From Planctomycetota bacterium (lineage in GTDB: Bacteria; Planctomycetota; UBA11346), in assembly GCA_016745075.1 (NCBI GenBank), contig JADGDD010000001.1:497125-561124 (forward strand): a stretch of 64,000 bases of DNA, given 5' to 3'. The first letter of the stretch is position 1; each line of letters opens with the position of its first letter. The notes under the pieces were generated by a model that saw only the letters and a list, made by a program, of their open reading frames with translations, ran no database searches and had not been told where the DNA came from. A program made the position numbers and the translations under genes. Positions 1 to 8,829 of this stretch are shown here, piece after piece.

Positions 1-2
1 AT

Positions 3-803
3 GTGGGTATTCACCGGAGTCCCTACAAAGGGCAATCGGTAGACTTTGCTGACCATCGTCCTTATGTGGCAGGTGATGATATCCGTCACCTTGATTGGAA
101 AGTGCTTGGTCGGAGCGACCGCATGGTGTTACGTCGTTATGAGGCAGAAACAGACCTTGCCTGTCTGTTGGTGGTGGATGCATCCAGCAGCATGTCATAT
201 CAAGGTCAGCGATCAGCGGTAAGTAAATATAGATATGCAGCTATCTTGGCAGCAACGCTTGCCCATGTTGTGGTTGAGCAACAAGACCGAGCTGGTTTGC
301 ACGTGTTTGCTGAAGACGTATTGACCTCAGTGCCTGCAGGTCGCTTGCATGCTTTTGAGCGTATTTGCCAAGAGCTGGAATCGTGTAGTCCAGCAGCAGG
401 TACTGATCCAGGGACAGGCTTACGGCAATTGGCTGATGTGAGTACTTCGCGTGGGTTAGTCGTTTGCATTGGAGACTTTTTAGATAACCCAGAAGAATGG
501 GCACACGTTTTTGACCGTCTGCGCCATCGAGGTCACACTGTTGCCTGTATTTGGGTGCTTGATCCAGATGAAATTGATCTCGGCATAGATGTATTAAGCC
601 GGTTTGAAGGATTAGAATTGGGGGGAGAAGTCCTTGCTGATCCCCGTGCCTTGCGTGAGGCGTATCAGGCTGAAGTAGAAAAACACAAACGTGCTTTATC
701 GCTGGTGTGTCGAAGTCGCGGTATATCCCTTGTTGATTGTCTCAGCAGTGATCAGCCAGGTATTGTATTACAGCGTTTATTACGCTTGCTCACCGAAGCA
801 TAA
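3..803 (+). CDS. DUF58 family protein with vWA-like fold (5'-truncated by window edge)
   Basis: The reading frame is open to the window edge, and the first visible residues (GIHRSPYKGQSVDFADHRPY) already belong to the conserved core of DUF58, so the true start lies upstream and the GTG at position 3 is probably internal. The DUF58 hallmark 'GDDIRHLDWKVLGRSD' is present, followed by a von Willebrand A-like strand with a MIDAS-type DASSSMS motif. No membrane segment is seen in the visible part. DUF58 proteins commonly follow a MoxR-type AAA+ ATPase and precede membrane vWA proteins (established knowledge), so a moxR gene would be expected just upstream of the window. The molecular function is unknown; a chaperone or metal-insertion role with MoxR is only inferred. 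The next gene starts about 36 bp downstream on the same strand. Confidence 0.85.
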   Translation: MGIHRSPYKGQSVDFADHRPYVAGDDIRHLDWKVLGRSDRMVLRRYEAETDLACLLVVDASSSMSYQGQRSAVSKYRYAAILAATLAHVVVEQQDRAGLHVFAEDVLTSVPAGRLHAFERICQELESCSPAAGTDPGTGLRQLADVSTSRGLVVCIGDFLDNPEEWAHVFDRLRHRGHTVACIWVLDPDEIDLGIDVLSRFEGLELGGEVLADPRALREAYQAEVEKHKRALSLVCRSRGISLVDCLSSDQPGIVLQRLLRLLTEA

Positions 804-839
804 AGAACATGAGTCTTGAAAGAAATATATAGGCAGAAT

Positions 840-1916
840 ATGACAACAGAAAATAATATATGGGCCGTTATTATGGCGGGTGGTTCTGGCACTCGTTTTT
901 GGCCGGTCAGTCGTCAAGCTGCTCCGAAGCAATTGGTGCGTATTGTTGGTGATACGACAATGATCCAGGCAACCGTTACTCGTTTACAGCCAGCTATACC
1001 AGCAGACCGTATTCTTATTGTAACAACAGAGCAATTGGCCGAAGAAACTCGTAAACAGTTACCGATGTTACCGGCAGAGCATATCATAGCAGAACCCGTT
1101 GGTCGAGATACGGCAGCGTGTGTGTGCTTGGCTGCGATTTTGGTGCAGGCTATGGACCCAAACGCGACAATGATCTTACTACCGGCAGATCATGTTATTT
1201 CTCCAGCAGATGATTTCCAAAAAGCCTTACTCTTTGGTGCACAAGCTGCGGCTGATGGTAGCCTTGTTACTTTTGGTGTTGCTCCTCGTTTTCCTGCAAC
1301 TTGTTATGGGTATATAGAACATGGAACGTCTGTCTCAACAGATGGACCCCATGATATATATCAGGTGAAGCGTTTCGTTGAAAAACCTGATGCAGAACGT
1401 GCACAAACGTATATTGAAAATGGTTCGTATTCATGGAATAGCGGTATCTTTATTTGGCGTTGTGATACTGTATTATCAGAGTTACGTACACATTGTTCAT
1501 GGCTGACAGAAGCATTAATGCCCTTAGCGGCAGCGTGGGGAACAGAACAATTTAATGCCCAATTTGCAGAAATATATCAGCCACTCAAGAAAATCAGTAT
1601 TGATTACGCGCTGCTAGAAAAAGCAGACAATATAAAAGTGGTCACAGCCTCATTTGCATGGGATGATGTTGGCAGTTGGGATGCGATCTATGATCACCTT
1701 CCTGCCAATGATAATGCTGTAATAGAGGAAGGGTGTGTTCATGCCATTAACTGCCGTGACAGCTTACTAATGAACAGAAGCTCGAAAACCTTGGCAGCCA
1801 TTGGTCTTGATAATATGAGTGTGGTGGTAACGGACGATGCGGTTCTTGTTTGTAAACGCGGTGAAAGCCAAGATGTAAAAGATATTGTTTCTGAAATAGA
1901 GGACCGACTCAAGTAG
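840..1916 (+). CDS. manC: Mannose-1-phosphate guanylyltransferase
   Basis: It makes GDP-mannose from mannose-1-phosphate and GTP, a precursor for polysaccharides and glycans. The N-terminus carries the nucleotidyltransferase signature GGSGTRFWPVSR with the following PKQ, and further motifs include LLPADHVI, FVEKPD and WNSGIFIW. The length of about 358 residues fits the single-domain enzyme: the C-terminal phosphomannose isomerase (cupin) domain of bifunctional ManC/AlgA proteins is absent. The frame stays open to a TTG at 816, but the ATG at 840 puts the catalytic motif at the usual distance from the start, so I chose it; the ribosome-binding site is weak for either. It lies just downstream of the DUF58 gene and is convergent with the DUF3820 gene. 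Confidence 0.92.
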   Translation: MTTENNIWAVIMAGGSGTRFWPVSRQAAPKQLVRIVGDTTMIQATVTRLQPAIPADRILIVTTEQLAEETRKQLPMLPAEHIIAEPVGRDTAACVCLAAILVQAMDPNATMILLPADHVISPADDFQKALLFGAQAAADGSLVTFGVAPRFPATCYGYIEHGTSVSTDGPHDIYQVKRFVEKPDAERAQTYIENGSYSWNSGIFIWRCDTVLSELRTHCSWLTEALMPLAAAWGTEQFNAQFAEIYQPLKKISIDYALLEKADNIKVVTASFAWDDVGSWDAIYDHLPANDNAVIEEGCVHAINCRDSLLMNRSSKTLAAIGLDNMSVVVTDDAVLVCKRGESQDVKDIVSEIEDRLK

Positions 1917-1934
1917 TTTTCATTGAGTGAATTA

Positions 1935-2168
1935 TTATTTCCACTCGTCCATTAACGGTCGCAACATTTCCTCTAAACCATTAATTTTTATTTCACAGGT
2001 AATAGCAAGTAATTCCCCGAGTTCACCCTCGGGAAATCCTTTCTGTTTGAACCAAATGACATAAGATTCAGGCAAATTAATGAGCAACATGTCTTTGTGT
2101 TTACCAAAGGGCATACGTGTTTTGAGTAATTTCTGTAATACGGCTGGGTCTGGCTGAAGTTCGTGCAT
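1935..2168 (-). CDS. DUF3820 family small protein
   Basis: This 77-residue protein contains the DUF3820 pattern: MPFGKHKDMLLINLPESYV followed by an aromatic-rich stretch (IWF) and a short helical C-terminus. The family is widespread and uncharacterised; older annotations call it a quorum-sensing-regulated virulence factor, which I would not rely on. The frame extends to a TTG at 2174, but the ATG at 2168 begins two bases past the hemE stop and is the natural start. It is the last gene of a leftward run (HIT protein, MazG-like protein, HemE, DUF3820) with one- to four-base overlaps or gaps, so it is almost certainly cotranscribed with hemE. No catalytic motif is visible. Confidence 0.8.
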   Translation of the reverse strand: MHELQPDPAVLQKLLKTRMPFGKHKDMLLINLPESYVIWFKQKGFPEGELGELLAITCEIKINGLEEMLRPLMDEWK

Positions 2169-2170
2169 TG

Positions 2171-3271
2171 TCAATCGCGCTTTTGGATGTGTTTAATTAA
2201 ATCGATAACGTTATTCACATTCGTTTCTTTAAAGACACCATGACCAAGGTTAAATATCCAGCCTGGACGATCGCCAACACTAGCAAGCAGCTTATCAGTG
2301 GCGGCCAGCAAACGTTCTTTGGGTGCCAATAATAAAGCTGGGTCTAAATTACCTTGGATGGAAAGCGTGTCACTTCCACCAAGATTCTCCCAAGCGCTAA
2401 CTAGATCGGTATTATTATCAACGCCAAGACAGTCACAGCCGCTTTCTTGCATATCTGACAAGAGGTGGCCGGTATTGGTACCAAAGTAGATAACGGGAAT
2501 ACCGTCAACGATTCCATCTATGAGTGTTTTCATGTGTGGTAAGACAAATTCACGATAATCAGCACTCGATAAAATGCCAACCCATGAATCAAATATTTGA
2601 ATAGCTTGTGCACCCGCTTTAATTTGGCTATTGAGGTAAGCGGTTAAGCCAGGAACAAGTTTTTCTTGGAGTTTATGCCAACTGGCTGGGTCATTATACA
2701 TCAGGCTATGAGTGTGTGGAAATTGGCGAGAGCCGCCACCTTCACAGGCATAAGCAGCCAGAGTAAATGGTGCCCCAGAGAAACCGATTAGCGGAATATC
2801 TTCTGGTAGTTGTTCACGAGTCATCCGCACCGCGTCGCAGACGTAGGAGCAATCGGCTGCTGCTTGGATTGGGTCGCCTAGCCGGTCGAGGTCAGCGGCA
2901 CAACGAATTGGTGGATTAAGTTTTGGCCCGTGGCCAGCACCAAAAGTTAAGTCCATGCCGAGATGATCAAGGATAAGTAAAATATCTGCAAAAATAATTG
3001 CAGCATCTGCACCTATGCGATTGCGTGCGTAGACGGTGACTTCTGTGGCAATATCTGCATTGTGACACATGTCTAAAAAGGTTTTACCTTCACGTACTGC
3101 ACGATATTCAGCCATATAACGCCCAGCTTGCCGCATGAGCCAAACTGGTGGGTAGGGCGTTTTTTCTCCACGTAGCGCTTTCATAAAAACGCTTTCCCAT
3201 AGGGTGTCATTGATACCAGTTGCATTACCACCGGTTTGTTTGCAAAGAGTACGGAAAGGAGTGCGGCTCAT
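2171..3271 (-). CDS. hemE: Uroporphyrinogen decarboxylase
   Basis: HemE removes four acetate carboxyls from uroporphyrinogen III to give coproporphyrinogen III in haem synthesis. Family signatures are clear: PPVWLMRQAGRYMAEYR near the N-terminus (substrate-binding arginines), IIFADILL, GFSGAPFTLAAY and FNLGHGVF near the end. The length of 366 residues is slightly above the usual 340-355 because of about 20 extra N-terminal residues. The ATG overlaps the TGA of the upstream MazG-like gene (ATGA), supporting this start and translational coupling. No other haem genes are in the window. Confidence 0.96.
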   Translation of the reverse strand: MSRTPFRTLCKQTGGNATGINDTLWESVFMKALRGEKTPYPPVWLMRQAGRYMAEYRAVREGKTFLDMCHNADIATEVTVYARNRIGADAAIIFADILLILDHLGMDLTFGAGHGPKLNPPIRCAADLDRLGDPIQAAADCSYVCDAVRMTREQLPEDIPLIGFSGAPFTLAAYACEGGGSRQFPHTHSLMYNDPASWHKLQEKLVPGLTAYLNSQIKAGAQAIQIFDSWVGILSSADYREFVLPHMKTLIDGIVDGIPVIYFGTNTGHLLSDMQESGCDCLGVDNNTDLVSAWENLGGSDTLSIQGNLDPALLLAPKERLLAATDKLLASVGDRPGWIFNLGHGVFKETNVNNVIDLIKHIQKRD

Positions 3272-3561
3272 GGTTTGGTCTCACAGGTGCAAGGGCTTTG
3301 GGAACAACGGCTACAAACAGCCGGATATTTGTGTTCGGTGACAGCAGCAAGGTCTATGTCTGCTAAGTGGGCAAGGCTAGTTAGCCAAGCGAGGCAGTCG
3401 GCAAATTCGCCGGCAAGATCATGTTTTTCTGGTTCGCGTAGAGCTTCTGCAAGCTCGCCAACTTCCTCCATAAAATACATGAAGGTGCCAGGCATGCCAC
3501 GAACGCTATCTTTGGGGCCAAAGGTTTTGGCAATGTTTTTTTGAAAGTCGCGCAGGTCCAT
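3268..3561 (-). CDS. MazG-like nucleotide pyrophosphohydrolase with Cys-rich tail
   Basis: This 97-residue protein has the all-alpha NTP pyrophosphatase pattern: FMEEVGELAEALRE (ExxE metal ligands) followed by GEFADCLAWLTSLA (second acidic pair). The family hydrolyses (d)NTPs to the monophosphate, often as house-cleaning. The C-terminus CSRCSQSPCTC is cysteine-rich and could bind a metal such as zinc, which is inference. The frame is open to 3576, but the ATG at 3561 overlaps the HIT gene's stop (TGATG) and is the likely start. Its place between a HIT hydrolase and HemE suggests a nucleotide-sanitation role within a housekeeping operon. Confidence 0.82.
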   Translation of the reverse strand: MDLRDFQKNIAKTFGPKDSVRGMPGTFMYFMEEVGELAEALREPEKHDLAGEFADCLAWLTSLAHLADIDLAAVTEHKYPAVCSRCSQSPCTCETKP

Positions 3562-3974
3562 CAGGCGCTTACCCAAACTTCTGCAAGAGCTTTGGCCATA
3601 GCGGCAGCTTCACCATCGGCGTAACTGCTGCTGGTAAACTGATGTGCTTCAGATTGCTGGTGGCGGGGAATAATGTGAATATGTACATGTGGTACTTCTT
3701 GGCCTGCCTCAGAACCGTCACGTACGAGCACGGATACGGCAGGTGCCTGTGTGACCGTTTTTACACAGGACGTCATTTTGGCGACCATATTTCCCATATC
3801 TACAAGTGCTTCCGTGGGTAAATCTGCAAGTAATGCACCCTCAAAACGAGGGACAAGCAGTACATGGCCGTGTGCTGTAGGCATAATATCGAGGAAGGCT
3901 ACCCAATGTTCCTCTGTGCAAACGAAGTTGCCAGGAATCTCTCCGGCGATGATTTTACTGAATATGGTAGCCAT
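3561..3974 (-). CDS. HIT family hydrolase (histidine triad)
   Basis: The histidine triad HVHIHIIPR is present with histidines at about residues 96, 98 and 100, where the central His-phi-His-phi-His forms the catalytic nucleotidyl-phosphoamidase site. The N-terminus MATIFSKIIAGEIPGNFV is typical of Hint-type proteins, and the length (137 aa) fits. The frame is open to 4025 on this strand, but the family start is the ATG at 3974; the extra residues would overlap the divergent oligopeptidase gene. It is the first gene of the leftward HIT-MazG-HemE-DUF3820 run. Likely substrates are adenosine 5'-phosphoramidate or dinucleoside polyphosphates; the sequence cannot tell which. Confidence 0.92.
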   Translation of the reverse strand: MATIFSKIIAGEIPGNFVCTEEHWVAFLDIMPTAHGHVLLVPRFEGALLADLPTEALVDMGNMVAKMTSCVKTVTQAPAVSVLVRDGSEAGQEVPHVHIHIIPRHQQSEAHQFTSSSYADGEAAAMAKALAEVWVSA

Positions 3975-4023
3975 GGACGCTATCCTGCTTGCTAATGGCG
4001 CTTGGCAAACAAGAATTGCCTGC

Positions 4024-4029
4024 AAGGAG
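4024..4029 (+). promoter_or_regulatory. Ribosome-binding site fixing the opdA start
   Basis: AAGGAG sits six bases before the ATG at 4036. The reading frame is open about 285 bases further upstream, over the HIT gene on the other strand, but no recognisable peptidase sequence is encoded there. The site therefore decides the start. Confidence 0.75.
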
Positions 4030-4035
4030 CACTTG

Positions 4036-6090
4036 ATGCACGAAATGAATCCGTTGTTGCCGCAAGCACTTACAGAATGCCAGTACCCACCGTTTTACCG
4101 TATTCAGCCGGAACATGTTGTGCCAGGCATGGCTGCTATCCTTGAAGCCTGTGAAGGGTTGGTTGAAGCAGCAGAACAAGCGGAGCAGTGTTCATGGGAT
4201 GCCGTTATGCTACCCCTAGAAGAAACTGAAGCGTTACTGACTGCAAGTTGGGGTGCGGTGAGTCATTTGCACGCAGTTAAAAACAGTGATGAACTTCGTG
4301 CTGTCTATTCTGAAGCACAGGGAACAGTGGTTACATTCCAACTGCGCTTGTCTCAAAGTGAAGCACTCTACCGTCAGTATACGACCCTCCAAAAACACGA
4401 ACTGTCACCCAGCCGTAAGCGTATTATTGATGCAGCGGTAAAAGAAGCAGAATTGTCTGGTATTGCCTTACAAGCAGATAAGAAAGAACGTTTTAACGCT
4501 ATTCAAATGGAATTGAGTGAATTAAGCACGACGTTTTCGAACCATGTATTAGATGCTACGAAGGCATTTGCTTTTGATGTCACAAATTCTGCTGATGTCA
4601 CAGGTTGGCCGGCATCACTGAAGGCGCTTGCTGCACAAACCGCGGCGGCAGAAGGGGGAGAGCCTGATGCTGACAATGGCCCGTGGCGTATTACTTTAGA
4701 TATTCCTTTATTTATGCCTTTCATGCAGCATTGCCAAAATAGGACTTTGCGGGAACAGGTCTATCGCGCATTTATTACTCGTGCATCAAAAGGTGAAAGT
4801 AATAATTTACCGATAATAGAAAAAATACTGTCACTACGTACAGAAAAAGCAGCATTACTCGGTTATGCGAATCACGCAGAAATCAGTTTAGCGACAAAAA
4901 TGGCTGATGACATACAAGCGGTTGCGACTCTACATGATGAGTTACGCGGAGCGGCTCGTCCTGCTGCTCAAAAAGAATGGGCAGATATGAGTGCCTGTGC
5001 AGGAATTGATCTTGCCCAATGGGATGCGGCCTTCTGGGCAGAACGTTTACGTGAGCAACGTTATGATTATACAGATGAAGATATTCGCCCCTATTTTTCC
5101 TTACCACGTGTATTGGATGGTTTGTGGGCATTGGCTTATCGTTTATTTGCGATTCGGGTAGAAGCTGCCGATGGCGAAGCTCCTGTCTGGCATGAAGATG
5201 TTCGATTCTTTTCGCTTTTCGATGAAGAAGATACTTTACGCGCTCAATTTTATTTAGATCCGTATTCTCGCCCAGCAGAAAAACGGGGTGGTGCGTGGAT
5301 GAACGTCGTTACAAGTCGGAGAATTAAAAATGGGCAAATTGTTATCCCTATTGCCCATATGGTCTGTAATCAAACGCCGCCAGTAGCAGCAGATGGTACG
5401 CCATCTTTGATGACTTTCAGAGAAGTGGAAACACTTTTCCATGAATTTGGTCACGCTCTGCAACACATGTTGACGACAGTTGATGAATCAGGCGCAGCAG
5501 GGATTAGTAATGTGGAATGGGATGCGGTAGAATTACCAAGTCAATTTATGGAAAATTGGTGCTATCATAAACCTACGTTGTTAAACATGGCAAAACATTA
5601 TCAAACAGGCGAGCAATTACCGGAGGATTTATTTGAAAAAATATGTGCCTCTCGTTTACATAATATTGGTCTTGCAATGATGCGGCAAATTCAATTTGGT
5701 TCAGTGGATCTTGCGCTTCATAGTCAGCTCAAGGGTATTAGCCAAGAAAGTATTTTGAAGCTGCAACAGCACTATGCCGAAGAGCATGCGATTATTGAAC
5801 CATTAGCAGAAGATCGTTTTTTATGCAGTTTTAGTCATATTTTTGCTGGTGGTTATTCTGCTGGTTATTACAGTTACAAATGGGCAGAAGTATTAAGTGC
5901 AGACGCTTTTTCTGCTTTTGAAGAAGTTGGTTTAGATAATAGAGAAGCTGTTTCGGCATTAGGTCGTCGCTACCGAGATACTATTTTAGCCAGCGGTGGT
6001 AGTGCTCCCCCGTCAGAGATATTTGCTGCATTCAGAGGTCGCGGTCCATCAACGGAGGCATTGTTACGGCATAGTGGGTTTGCTGTATGA
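4036..6090 (+). CDS. prlC: Oligopeptidase A (M3 family metallopeptidase)
   Basis: This 684-residue cytosolic zinc peptidase matches the usual length of about 680 for OpdA/PrlC. The zinc motif HEFGH is at about residues 469-473, followed by the M3 motif EWDAVELPSQFMENW, which supplies the third ligand glutamate. The N-terminal 'LTECQYPPFYRIQPEHVVPGM' region is typical. The enzyme degrades short peptides, including cleaved signal peptides. The start is set by AAGGAG at 4024. The stop codon overlaps the ATG of an AraC-type regulator (ATGA), so the two are translated together, which is an unusual pairing for a housekeeping peptidase. Confidence 0.94.
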   Translation: MHEMNPLLPQALTECQYPPFYRIQPEHVVPGMAAILEACEGLVEAAEQAEQCSWDAVMLPLEETEALLTASWGAVSHLHAVKNSDELRAVYSEAQGTVVTFQLRLSQSEALYRQYTTLQKHELSPSRKRIIDAAVKEAELSGIALQADKKERFNAIQMELSELSTTFSNHVLDATKAFAFDVTNSADVTGWPASLKALAAQTAAAEGGEPDADNGPWRITLDIPLFMPFMQHCQNRTLREQVYRAFITRASKGESNNLPIIEKILSLRTEKAALLGYANHAEISLATKMADDIQAVATLHDELRGAARPAAQKEWADMSACAGIDLAQWDAAFWAERLREQRYDYTDEDIRPYFSLPRVLDGLWALAYRLFAIRVEAADGEAPVWHEDVRFFSLFDEEDTLRAQFYLDPYSRPAEKRGGAWMNVVTSRRIKNGQIVIPIAHMVCNQTPPVAADGTPSLMTFREVETLFHEFGHALQHMLTTVDESGAAGISNVEWDAVELPSQFMENWCYHKPTLLNMAKHYQTGEQLPEDLFEKICASRLHNIGLAMMRQIQFGSVDLALHSQLKGISQESILKLQQHYAEEHAIIEPLAEDRFLCSFSHIFAGGYSAGYYSYKWAEVLSADAFSAFEEVGLDNREAVSALGRRYRDTILASGGSAPPSEIFAAFRGRGPSTEALLRHSGFAV

Positions 6091-6935
6091 AAGTAAAGAT
6101 AGAAAAAGTATTGCAGGGAGTGGAAACGTCCTTTTCCTATATGGCGCCGAAGAAAACAAATTTTCATTTTTCATGGCATTGTCATAAAGAGTACGAACTC
6201 ACCATTATCTTAGAAGGCACTGGTCAGCGGTTTATCGGTGATTCTATAGATCCATTTACTGATGGTGATTTAGTTCTCATTGGTCCCGATCTGCCACATA
6301 CTTGGCTTTCTAGTGACCAAGACCGTAGTAGTTCTGCTATTGCAATTCAGTTTGATAGAGAATTTCTTGGTGGTGGTTTGTGGCGTGCTCCAGAATTAAA
6401 TGCAGTGCGCCGCATGTTGGATCGGTCAGCGCGTGGTTTGAGATTTTCTCGTCTTGTGGTTGAAATGGTTGCACCCGTTTTGCAAGCGATGGGAGATTCG
6501 TCGCCATCCCAACGTGTTGTTAATTTATTACAGGCGCTTTCTATTTGTGCAGAAGATGGCGGCGAAGAAGTTACCGGTGCCTATTATGCTCCAGCCCATT
6601 TAGATAGTGCGGTCAGTGCACGTATCACCGAAATTTGTGAATGGATTATGGAACATTTCGATCAGCCTATCTATCAACCCGCATTAGCAGAACGTGTTGG
6701 TATTAGTTCTACCGCTTTGAGTCGCTTATTTAAAAAGCATACTGGCAGAACCTTTTCCGCCTATGTCCAAGAGTTACGTATTGGTAAGGCTTGTGAATTA
6801 CTCGCTCATACGGACCGAGCAATAACTGATATTTGCTATGAAGTTGGTTATAATAATCTCTCTAACTTTAATCGCCAATTTCTCAAAAATAAAAATATTT
6901 CTCCACGTTCTTATCGTAATGAACATAGACATTAA
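6087..6935 (+). CDS. AraC family transcriptional regulator with cupin sensor
   Basis: The N-terminal half (about residues 20-110) is a cupin-type sensing domain with FHFSWHCHKEYELTIILEG and GDLVLIGPDLPHTW, the pattern of AraC-cupin proteins that bind small ligands, often sugars. The C-terminal 100 residues hold two helix-turn-helix motifs: LAERVGISSTALSRLFKKHTG, and ITDICYEVGYNNLSNFNRQF followed by SPRSYR. It overlaps the oligopeptidase A stop by four bases, so it is probably cotranscribed. The target genes are unknown; no sugar-transport gene is adjacent. Identity as an AraC regulator is secure, the ligand is not. Confidence 0.93.
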   Translation: MKVKIEKVLQGVETSFSYMAPKKTNFHFSWHCHKEYELTIILEGTGQRFIGDSIDPFTDGDLVLIGPDLPHTWLSSDQDRSSSAIAIQFDREFLGGGLWRAPELNAVRRMLDRSARGLRFSRLVVEMVAPVLQAMGDSSPSQRVVNLLQALSICAEDGGEEVTGAYYAPAHLDSAVSARITEICEWIMEHFDQPIYQPALAERVGISSTALSRLFKKHTGRTFSAYVQELRIGKACELLAHTDRAITDICYEVGYNNLSNFNRQFLKNKNISPRSYRNEHRH

Positions 6936-7016
6936 GTGAAGAACTAAGCTGAAAATAGAGATAAACCGTTAAGATTGTGATAGTGAATCTCCATTCGTGG
7001 TGACGGAAAGAAAAAT

Positions 7017-7565
7017 ATGAATCAACCCAATAATATAGATGATCAGCCGCCGAAGAATGGTCGGCCCGTTATTGAAGATCCAGATGAGCATCCAGACTGG
7101 ACTTTTTCACCAGTGGGAGTGGTGCATTCTAGTTATAAAAATCATTTTATGACCCCGCGTCAGCCAAACACAGGTGCGGTAGACCCATCAGATGCGTGGA
7201 TTATACTGCGCAGCGGCTATCAAAATATGGTCAAAGATCTTAAAGATTTTGATTACGCATGGGTTATCTTTGTCTTTAATTATTCCCGTGGTTGTAAACA
7301 TCAAGTTATTCCACCGCGCGATACGGTTAAACGAGGTATCTTTGCGACCCGTGGCCCGCATCGTCCGAACCCTATTGGTCTGTCCTGTGTTCGCGTGCTG
7401 AATACCCAAGCTAACCGTATTCTTATTCGAGATCATGATTTATTACATGGTACCCCCATTTTGGACATTAAACCGTATATCCCATATTGCGATGCTCACC
7501 CAGATGCCAAAGCTGGGTGGGTAGATGAACTACCGTCAAATAGGCCAGATCACCGTTGGAAATAA
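7017..7565 (+). CDS. trmO: tRNA (N6-threonylcarbamoyladenosine37-N6)-methyltransferase TrmO-like
   Basis: TrmO (formerly YaeB/TsaA) methylates t6A37 in tRNA-Thr using SAM. Family motifs are PVGVVHSSYKNHFMTPRQP at the N-terminus, the core DFDYAWVIFVFN, and RGIFATRGPHRPNPIGLS, which is the SAM/tRNA-binding signature. LLHGTPILDIKPYIPYCD ends the beta barrel. The length is 182 residues; the E. coli protein has an extra C-terminal domain that is absent here, a common short form. The start has GGAAAG about nine bases upstream. The sbcD gene begins four bases after the stop. TrmO next to SbcCD has no obvious functional link. Confidence 0.92.
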   Translation: MNQPNNIDDQPPKNGRPVIEDPDEHPDWTFSPVGVVHSSYKNHFMTPRQPNTGAVDPSDAWIILRSGYQNMVKDLKDFDYAWVIFVFNYSRGCKHQVIPPRDTVKRGIFATRGPHRPNPIGLSCVRVLNTQANRILIRDHDLLHGTPILDIKPYIPYCDAHPDAKAGWVDELPSNRPDHRWK

Positions 7566-7569
7566 TACT

Positions 7570-8820
7570 ATGAAAATTCTTCACACCTCTGATTGGCATT
7601 TAGGCCAACGCTTTCATGAGCAAGGACGGCAGGCAGACGAAGAGTATGCGCTACAGCAAATAATTGATATTTGTGCGCAGCAAGAAATAGATGTGTTGTT
7701 ATTGGCTGGTGATGTTTTTGATACGGCAAATCCTGGTGGAGAAGACCAGCGGCGTTATTACCGTTTTTTACACAGAGTCGTAATGGAAGCTGGTGTACAA
7801 CAAGTGGTTGTTATTGCGGGGAATCATGATTCCTCAGCCCGCATAGATGGCCCCAGTGATTTACTTGAAATATGCCGTGTGCATGCGGTGGGTGCATTTA
7901 CGTTAGATGACCCACTTGAAAAATGTTTGATTCCATTATTTGACCGATCTGGTGTAGAGCGAGTTCGTTGTATCGCTCTCCCATATTTACGTGACGGTGA
8001 TGTGAGAAAAGCATCTGCTGGAGAAGATGCACATGCATCCGCGTCAGCACATATTCAAGCCGTGATTCAACGTTTTTCTGATGTACGTAATAGCGTTGGT
8101 TGTGATCTGCCAGTACTGGTGATGGCGCATGTGTTTGCTGCGGGAAATTGTACTGGTGATGGTCATGAGCGGCCAATTCAAATGGGCGGTCTTGGCTATG
8201 TGCCTATAGAGGCAATTGCTGGAGATGCGGCCTACGTGGCATTGGGGCATTTACATAGGCCGCAGGCGGTTGGTGGGCAAGAACATTGGCGTTATAGTGG
8301 TTGTTTATTACCAACAGGGTTTGATGAGCTTGATCAAGCGCGTGAGGTTGTTGTTGTTGATATTTCAGATGAAGGCATGACAAAATATGAACGACATGCT
8401 CTGACACCGTACCGTCGTATGCAGCGTTTACGGGATGCTCCAGATGCTTTACGTGCAGCAGTGCAATCTTTGCCGGCTATTACAGATGATGAGCCGTCTG
8501 CATGGTTGCAGGTGACCATTTGTAGCGGTCAGCCAGAACCAAGTTTACGTTTAGAATTAACGGCTTTGGCAGAAAGCCGTGGTTGGAAAGTGTTGGAAGT
8601 ACGTTTAGAGTTACCAAGTAAAAGAACTGAAAAAAGAACAAGAGATGAAAAGGAAGAAGCTGACGATACTTCTACGCAACCTTCTATCAATCTATCTGAT
8701 CCACATGCGGTATTTACTCATTTATTAGAACGGCGTCATTATGTAGATGAAGAAGGTTTCTTATTGGCAGAGTTTCAAAAAGTTCGTGAAGTCATGGATG
8801 ACTTGTTGGAACGGAAGTAG
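7570..8820 (+). CDS. sbcD: Exonuclease SbcCD subunit D (Mre11-type nuclease)
   Basis: This is the Mn-dependent nuclease of the SbcCD (Mre11-Rad50) complex, which cleaves hairpins and protein-blocked DNA ends. Calcineurin-type phosphoesterase motifs are in order: DWHLGQ, LLAGDVFDTA, VVIAGNHDSSARID, VMAHVF and VALGHLHRPQ. The C-terminal capping and SbcC-binding region follows; residues around 355-375 form a charged linker rich in K, R, E and D. Length is 416 residues against about 400 for E. coli. An in-frame extension to 7525 overlaps trmO, but MKILHTSDWHLG is the canonical N-terminus. sbcC begins ten bases downstream. Confidence 0.95.
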   Translation: MKILHTSDWHLGQRFHEQGRQADEEYALQQIIDICAQQEIDVLLLAGDVFDTANPGGEDQRRYYRFLHRVVMEAGVQQVVVIAGNHDSSARIDGPSDLLEICRVHAVGAFTLDDPLEKCLIPLFDRSGVERVRCIALPYLRDGDVRKASAGEDAHASASAHIQAVIQRFSDVRNSVGCDLPVLVMAHVFAAGNCTGDGHERPIQMGGLGYVPIEAIAGDAAYVALGHLHRPQAVGGQEHWRYSGCLLPTGFDELDQAREVVVVDISDEGMTKYERHALTPYRRMQRLRDAPDALRAAVQSLPAITDDEPSAWLQVTICSGQPEPSLRLELTALAESRGWKVLEVRLELPSKRTEKRTRDEKEEADDTSTQPSINLSDPHAVFTHLLERRHYVDEEGFLLAEFQKVREVMDDLLERK

Positions 8821-8829
8821 GGGGAAATC

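Noticed and set aside
3751..4035. In-frame extension of the oligopeptidase A gene upstream
   Set aside because: The extension encodes no peptidase-like sequence and lies over the HIT gene on the other strand; AAGGAG at 4024 fixes the start at 4036.
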